From Holosporaceae bacterium (GTDB lineage Bacteria > Pseudomonadota > Alphaproteobacteria > UBA3830): a stretch of DNA of 10,168 nucleotides. Of the stretch, positions 6,804 to 10,168 are shown piece after piece. Location: NCBI GenBank assembly GCA_031265715.1, contig JAISCG010000151.1, positions 1-10,168 on the forward strand, given 5' to 3'. A program made the translations under genes and the position numbers. Numbering within the stretch: the stretch's first letter is position 1; each line of letters opens with the position of its first letter. A model generated the notes under the pieces. It searched no databases and had not been told where the DNA came from. It saw only the letters and a list, made by a program, of their open reading frames with translations.

Positions 6804-6855
6804 TTGTATGGCATAGACTGATTTTTTATTGATAAAAGAAATTGATGCCATACAA
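6804..6855 (+). terminator. 52-base hairpin after the repeat-protein gene
   Basis: TTGTATGGCAT (6804-6814) and ATGCCATACAA (6845-6855) are perfect 11-base inverted repeats. Inside, TTTTAT (6824-6829) pairs with ATAAAA (6832-6837), so most of the 52 bases can fold into one rod. It lies 27 bases after the stop codon and is followed by an AT-rich stretch but no clean T run. It may be a terminator, a 3' stabilising hairpin or a small inverted-repeat element. Confidence 0.4.
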
Positions 6856-6874
6856 TTTATAAAATATTCTATTT

Positions 6875-7011
6875 CTCGTCATTGCGAGGAACGAAGTGAC
6901 GCGGCAATCCAGTACTCAAATTTAAGCAAAATTTAAAATCCGGATTGCCGCGTCGCGTTGCTTCTCGCAATGACGAGATGAAACGCTCGATTAAATGAGA
7001 CGGGTGGCAAG
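6875..7011 (-). repeat. MITE-like repeat, copy B (inverted orientation)
   Basis: Read on the minus strand, this copy begins CTTGCCACCCGTCTCATT (7011-6994), matching the left end of copy A at 15 of 18 positions. It then carries both palindrome arms: CTCGTCATTGCGAG (6875-6888) with its exact complement at 6964-6977, and GACGCGGCAATCC (6898-6910) with its complement at 6942-6954. The spacer is AT-rich. The distal quarter found in copies A and C is absent; sequence beyond 6875 is unrelated. The arms can fold into a 103-base imperfect hairpin. Confidence 0.8.
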
Positions 7012-7028
7012 ATCAACGTTCTTTTTGA

Positions 7029-7057
7029 TTGATAATTTTTGCTGCATCCGGTATGAA
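7029..7057 (+). promoter_or_regulatory. promoter of tRNA-Leu
   Basis: TTGATA (7029-7034, 5/6 match) and TATGAA (7052-7057, 4/6 match) are 17 bases apart. Transcription would begin about three bases before the mature tRNA end at 7067. No terminator is seen between the tRNA and kdsB, so this promoter may also serve kdsB and the methyltransferase gene. Confidence 0.5.
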
Positions 7058-7066
7058 GATGACGTT

Positions 7067-7153
7067 GCGGTCGTGGCGGAATCGGTAGACGCGTAGCGTT
7101 GAGGTCGCTATGGAAGAAATTCTGTGGAAGTTCAAGTCTTCTCGACCGCACCA
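7067..7153 (+). tRNA. tRNA-Leu (anticodon GAG)
   Basis: An 87-base cloverleaf with a long variable arm, as expected for a class II tRNA. The acceptor stem GCGGTCG (7067-7073) pairs with CGACCGC (7143-7149), followed by the discriminator A and an encoded CCA (7151-7153). The anticodon stem TAGCG/CGCTA encloses the loop TTGAGGT with GAG at 7101-7103, reading CUC and CUU leucine codons. The T arm is GGAAG-TTCAAGT-CTTCT with one G-U pair. Confidence 0.95.
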
Positions 7154-7180
7154 CATATTAATTTTTAATTTGGAGACATT

Positions 7181-7903
7181 ATGAATACATTGATAGTTAT
7201 TCCGGCGCGCGTTGCTTCCGTTCGATTGCCGGGAAAAATGCTTGCCGACGTCAACGGAAAGCCGCTGATCGTTCGTACATTTGAAAGCGCGGTTTCCTCC
7301 GGCGTCGGAGATGTGGTTGTTGCCTGCGACGGCGACGAAATTGCGAATGTAATACGGGAAGCCGGGGGAAAAGCGGTTCTGACCGATCCGAATTTACCGT
7401 CCGGCACCGATCGGGTATTTTCCGGTTGGACTCTCCATGATTTAGAGAAAAAATATGACGTTATTATTAATCTGCAGGGCGATCTGCCGTTTATTTCTGC
7501 GAATTTTATAGGGGAATCGGAGAAAATTATCCGAAATTCCGACTACGACATATCGACCGTGGCAACCCCCATTAAAGATGATTCCTATTTGGTCAACAGC
7601 GTCGTGAAGCCCGTCATTTCTTTCACATCGGAAACCGGCGGAAAAGCGCTGTATTTCAGCCGCTCTCCCGTTCCTTCCGGAGGTCCGTTTTTCCACCACG
7701 TCGGGATATATTGTTTCCGCGCCGAAAGTCTGAGGAAATTTGTGAGTCTTCCCCAGAGCCCTCTGGAAAAATCCGAAAAATTGGAGCAATTGCGGGCGCT
7801 CGAAAATAACATGACCATCGGAATCGGCATAATAGACGCTGCGGCTCCGATCAGCGTGGATACGGCCGACGACCTGGCAGCAGCTCGCAAATATTCCGCA
7901 TGA
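7181..7903 (+). CDS. kdsB: 3-deoxy-manno-octulosonate cytidylyltransferase (CMP-Kdo synthetase)
   Basis: KdsB activates Kdo with CTP to CMP-Kdo in the cytoplasm for the inner core of lipopolysaccharide, so the cell has a Kdo-containing outer membrane. The length of 240 residues is typical. Motifs are IPARVASVRLPGKMLADVNG (7-26, nucleotide binding), NLPSGTDR (71-78), NLQGDLPFI (97-105) with the metal-binding D101, YFSRSPVP (158-165), HHVGIYCFR (172-180), PLEKSEKLEQLRALEN (194-209) and ISVDTADDLAAAR (224-236). The position before SGTDR is Pro-preceded Leu rather than the His common in gamma-proteobacteria, and QGDLP replaces QGDEP; rickettsial forms vary at the same places. GGAG at 7172-7175 sets the start. 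The stop overlaps the next start (ATGA), so the two genes are coupled. Confidence 0.95.
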   Translation: MNTLIVIPARVASVRLPGKMLADVNGKPLIVRTFESAVSSGVGDVVVACDGDEIANVIREAGGKAVLTDPNLPSGTDRVFSGWTLHDLEKKYDVIINLQGDLPFISANFIGESEKIIRNSDYDISTVATPIKDDSYLVNSVVKPVISFTSETGGKALYFSRSPVPSGGPFFHHVGIYCFRAESLRKFVSLPQSPLEKSEKLEQLRALENNMTIGIGIIDAAAPISVDTADDLAAARKYSA

Positions 7904-8646
7904 GCAGAGCCGGGAAAAAACACGGCCGGAATGAGGAGTGGATATACGGAAGACATGCCGTCAGAGCCGCGTTGCAAAATCCGAATCGGGAAATATTGCG
8001 TTTTGTAGTTTTGGAATCCTGCAGAGATTTTCCAAACGGATGCGGCGCGTCGGCGCAAAAATCGGAAATAGTCGATCGAAATTTTTTCAACGCCCTCTTC
8101 GGCAAAGAAGCGATTCACCAGGGATGCGCGGTTTTGACCGAAAAATTGCGGGAATATTCCGTGGAAGAATTGGCGGAGGACGAAGCCGATCTGCGTCCTT
8201 TTGTGTTTTTGGATCAGGTCAGCGATCCGCAGAACGTTGGCAGCATACTGCGTGCGGCGGCCGTTCTGGGAGCGCGTGCCGTGGTTGTACCGGAAAATAA
8301 CAGTCCGACGCTCACTCCGGCGATTATTAAAGCCGCATCCGGGGCGGTGGAGCGCGTGCCGTTTATCCGCGCGGTAAATCTGGTTCAAACGATCAACAAT
8401 TTGAAAAAACACGGTTTTTGGTGCGTGGGGTTGGACGAAAGATCCGACAGAAAAATTTCCGAAACACCGCTGAAGGGGAAATTTATAATCGTGATCGGAA
8501 GCGAAGGGGAGGGGATGCGGCGACTGACCCGGGAAGCCTGCGATTTCCTCGTAAAATTGCACAGTTTCGGAGATTTCAGCACTTTAAACGCCGCCCAAGC
8601 CGCCGTCATCTCTTTGTACGAAGTGCTGCGACAGAACGAAGCATAA
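7900..8646 (+). CDS. rlmB: SpoU (TrmH)-family RNA 2'-O-methyltransferase, RlmB-like
   Basis: This SPOUT-class enzyme uses S-adenosylmethionine to methylate a ribose 2'-OH; the RlmB group acts on G2251 in the P loop of 23S rRNA. The 248-residue product has an N-terminal substrate-binding part that starts EWIYGRHAVRAALQNP (13-28). The SPOUT domain holds motif 1 FLDQVSDPQNVGSILRAAAV (103-122, N112 and R118), motif 2 VIGSEGEGMRRL (198-209, E202) and motif 3 STLNAAQAAVISLYEVLR (227-244, N230). Motif 3 differs from the usual SLNVSVAA in its middle. The gene overlaps the kdsB stop by ATGA. RlmB is the best guess because of the N-terminal GRHAV segment, but another SpoU target (TrmH, RlmH-like or tRNA) cannot be excluded. 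Confidence 0.88.
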   Translation: MSRAGKKHGRNEEWIYGRHAVRAALQNPNREILRFVVLESCRDFPNGCGASAQKSEIVDRNFFNALFGKEAIHQGCAVLTEKLREYSVEELAEDEADLRPFVFLDQVSDPQNVGSILRAAAVLGARAVVVPENNSPTLTPAIIKAASGAVERVPFIRAVNLVQTINNLKKHGFWCVGLDERSDRKISETPLKGKFIIVIGSEGEGMRRLTREACDFLVKLHSFGDFSTLNAAQAAVISLYEVLRQNEA

Positions 8647-8651
8647 AGGCG

Positions 8652-8701
8652 TCCGAATTTCCTGATCATTCGGAAGATCCCGGTTGTTCGGAAATTCCGG
8701 A
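8652..8701 (+). repeat. stem-loop after the methyltransferase gene
   Basis: TCCGAATTTCC (8652-8662) pairs with GGAAATTCCGGA (8690-8701) as 11 base pairs with one bulged C. Within the loop TTCGGAA occurs twice. It begins six bases after the stop codon, so it may protect or end the kdsB transcript, but no T run follows and it runs directly into repeat copy C. Confidence 0.4.
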
Positions 8702-8907
8702 TTACTACCCGTCGGATTAAATTAGGCGTTTCATCTCGTCATTGCGAAAAGCGGCGCGACATGGCAATTCAGAGATTTTAAATTTGCTTGAATTTGAACT
8801 CTGAATTGCTCCGCTCCGCTCGCAATGACGCAAAAATATTGCCATAAATGCTTAAAAAGACGATTTAAAGGGAAATTGAAACTTCAGATAGATAAAAGAT
8901 TCGACGG
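8701..8907 (+). repeat. MITE-like repeat, copy C (longest copy)
   Basis: The left end ATTACTACCCGTCGGATT (8701-8718) matches copy A at 14 of 18 positions. The palindrome has outer arms CGTCATTGCG (8737-8746) with the complement at 8821-8830, and inner arms GCAATTCAGAG (8764-8774) with the complement at 8799-8809. The distal part (about 8831-8907) aligns with copy A and ends ATTCGACGG, roughly the complement of the CCGTCGGATT at the left end. C therefore appears to hold every segment of the element. It fills the gap between the methyltransferase gene and priA, and no coding frame is present. Confidence 0.75.
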
Positions 8908-8934
8908 CCGATTCATGTGCGCTTAACGAATTTG

Positions 8935-8943
8935 TGTTATACT
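8935..8943 (+). promoter_or_regulatory. extended -10 promoter of priA
   Basis: TGTTATACT fits the extended -10 pattern TGn-TATAnT, which can work without a good -35 box; none is seen. Transcription would start near 8950, leaving about 20 untranslated bases. It lies just outside the end of repeat copy C. Confidence 0.5.
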
Positions 8944-8969
8944 CCGAGCATCGTTGGTGTTGATTGAGT

Positions 8970-10168
8970 ATGTTTGTATTTTCAGTTCTTCCTGTCGGTC
9001 CGTTCGCCGACAGTTTTTCCTATTCTTCCGAGAGTGAACTTCAGGTCGGAGATATTGTGGAAGTTCCGTTCGGACGCCGCAGCGTTACCGGAATAGTCAC
9101 CGATGATCCCATAGCCGAGGGCATAGAATTGAAAAGTGTGTCGAAATTTTTGGGATACAATATCGGCAGGATAAATTACGATTTTCTGCGATGGGTGTCG
9201 GATTACACAATGATTCCGCGCGGAAATGTTCTCAAAATGATACTGGCCGAAAAAGCCGTGTTCGGCACTTCCGGAAAAAGTGATGTTCCGCTGCAAATCA
9301 ATGAAATTTCAGTTTCCGGCGATATAAAACTCAGCGAAATTCAATCAATTGCTCACCGAAAAATCACGGAAAACGGGGCGAAACCGTTTTTGCTGCACGG
9401 AGTGACCGGTTCCGGAAAAACCGAGATATATCTCTCGGCGGTGAAGGATGTTTTGCAGCAGAAAAAGCAGGCGCTGCTCTTATTTCCGGAAATTGCTCTG
9501 ACTCGACAAATTCTGGAGCGCATCGAAAAATATTTCGGATTTGTTCCCCCGGTGTGGAACTCCGACATAACTCCCAAAAACAAGAAAATCGTCTGGCAGA
9601 GAGCGGTGGCCGGGGAGTCTTGCATTGTTGTGGGGGCAAGATCCGCATTGTTTATTCCGTTTAAAAATCTCGGGATAATCGTGGTTGACGAAGAACACGA
9701 TTCTTCCTACAAACAGGAAGAAGGGGGATTTTACAACGCGCGCGACATGGCGGTTGTGCGGGGATACCTGAACAAAATTCCGGTTATTTTGTCGTCGGCC
9801 ACGCCGTCCCTCGAAAGCTACGTAAATGCTCAAAACAAAAAATACGGATACGCCTTCGTGGAGCGCAGATTCGGCATTTCGCAGATGCCGTCGATTAATT
9901 TAATAGATATGAGGCAGAATAAATTCAGAGGATTTATATCTCCGCCGCTGATGGACGAGATCAAAACCACCCTCGCCAGGGGGGAGCAATGTTTGATTTA
10001 TCTGAACAGGCGCGGGTATTCGCCGGTGGTGATATGTAAATCCTGCGGGGAAAAAGTTGCGTGCCCGAATTGTTCCGTGTGGCTGGTGTATCACAAAAAT
10101 ATCGATAAACTGACCTGTCACCACTGCAATCACAAAATCAGTGTTCCGAAAAAATGTCTTTGCTGCTC
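8970..10168 (+). CDS. priA: primosomal protein N' (PriA helicase), 5' part
   Basis: PriA is the 3'-5' helicase that recognises stalled or repaired forks and reloads the replicative helicase. The frame is open from ATG 8970 to the window edge (399 residues of an expected 600-700). Visible are the N-terminal DNA-binding part (1-95: VLPVGPFADSF, GDIVEVPFGRR, WVSDYTMIP), Walker A GVTGSGKTEIY (144-154), LFPEIALTRQ (171-180), VVGARSALFIPF (220-231), the Walker B box DEEHDSSYKQE (240-250), SSATPSLES (275-283) and YLNRRGYSP (344-352). The zinc-binding cysteines are C356, C359, C365, C368, C383, C386, C396 and C399. Only about 30 residues separate the DNA-binding part from the helicase, so the winged-helix domain of E. 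coli PriA seems absent. The ATG lacks a strong ribosome binding site. Confidence 0.95.
   Translation, partial: MFVFSVLPVGPFADSFSYSSESELQVGDIVEVPFGRRSVTGIVTDDPIAEGIELKSVSKFLGYNIGRINYDFLRWVSDYTMIPRGNVLKMILAEKAVFGTSGKSDVPLQINEISVSGDIKLSEIQSIAHRKITENGAKPFLLHGVTGSGKTEIYLSAVKDVLQQKKQALLLFPEIALTRQILERIEKYFGFVPPVWNSDITPKNKKIVWQRAVAGESCIVVGARSALFIPFKNLGIIVVDEEHDSSYKQEEGGFYNARDMAVVRGYLNKIPVILSSATPSLESYVNAQNKKYGYAFVERRFGISQMPSINLIDMRQNKFRGFISPPLMDEIKTTLARGEQCLIYLNRRGYSPVVICKSCGEKVACPNCSVWLVYHKNIDKLTCHHCNHKISVPKKCLCC

Noticed and set aside
7585..8562. 325-codon open frame on the minus strand
   Set aside because: It lies antisense to kdsB and the methyltransferase gene, both of which have clear family motifs; its product has no recognisable motifs and no ribosome binding site.
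6875..8907. CRISPR array
   Set aside because: The repeats are few, far apart, in both orientations and internally palindromic over about 100 bases, without regular spacers.

Overview
This is a chromosomal window of about 45% GC, most likely from an alphaproteobacterium. The evidence for that is the rpmF-plsX-fabH order, a Kdo pathway gene (so a Gram-negative outer membrane), a GT-C membrane protein of a type common in Alphaproteobacteria, and a PriA and KdsB with rickettsial or alphaproteobacterial wording (WNSDIT, NLPSGTDR, NLQGDLPF). The dispersed 'CGTCATTGCGAG' palindromes are of a kind seen in many host-associated bacteria. The genus cannot be fixed from the sequence.

Layout. Positions 1-1837 (minus strand) hold the tightly packed operon rpmF-plsX-fabH (fabH is cut by the window edge), which joins a ribosomal protein to early phospholipid and fatty-acid synthesis. 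Divergent from it, 2011-3564 (plus) holds a secreted cysteine-containing protein of unknown function, a TadE-type pseudopilin-like protein and a 57-residue membrane peptide; this looks like a small cell-surface cluster. Positions 3603-3784 hold repeat copy A. Positions 3796-5691 (minus) encode a 631-residue polytopic GT-C-like membrane protein. The 327-base gap 5692-6018 holds a likely remnant of the start of a class II ribonucleotide reductase gene plus promoter sequence. Positions 6019-6777 (plus) encode an exported leucine-rich-repeat-like protein.

A 52-base hairpin, repeat copy B (inverted) and a tRNA-Leu(GAG) gene follow. Next come kdsB and a SpoU-family rRNA 2'-O-methyltransferase gene overlapping by ATGA, repeat copy C, and the 5' two-thirds or so of priA running off the right edge.

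How the parts relate. The housekeeping blocks cover envelope lipid (plsX, fabH), LPS core sugar (kdsB), translation (rpmF, tRNA-Leu, rlmB-like) and replication restart (priA). Between them lie accessory surface or exported genes and three copies of one MITE-like repeat with about 18-base terminal inverted repeats. The repeats sit only in intergenic gaps. The most interesting items are this repeat family with its stepwise decay, the uncharacterised TadE cluster, the exported repeat protein beside a tRNA gene, and the nrdJ-like remnant.
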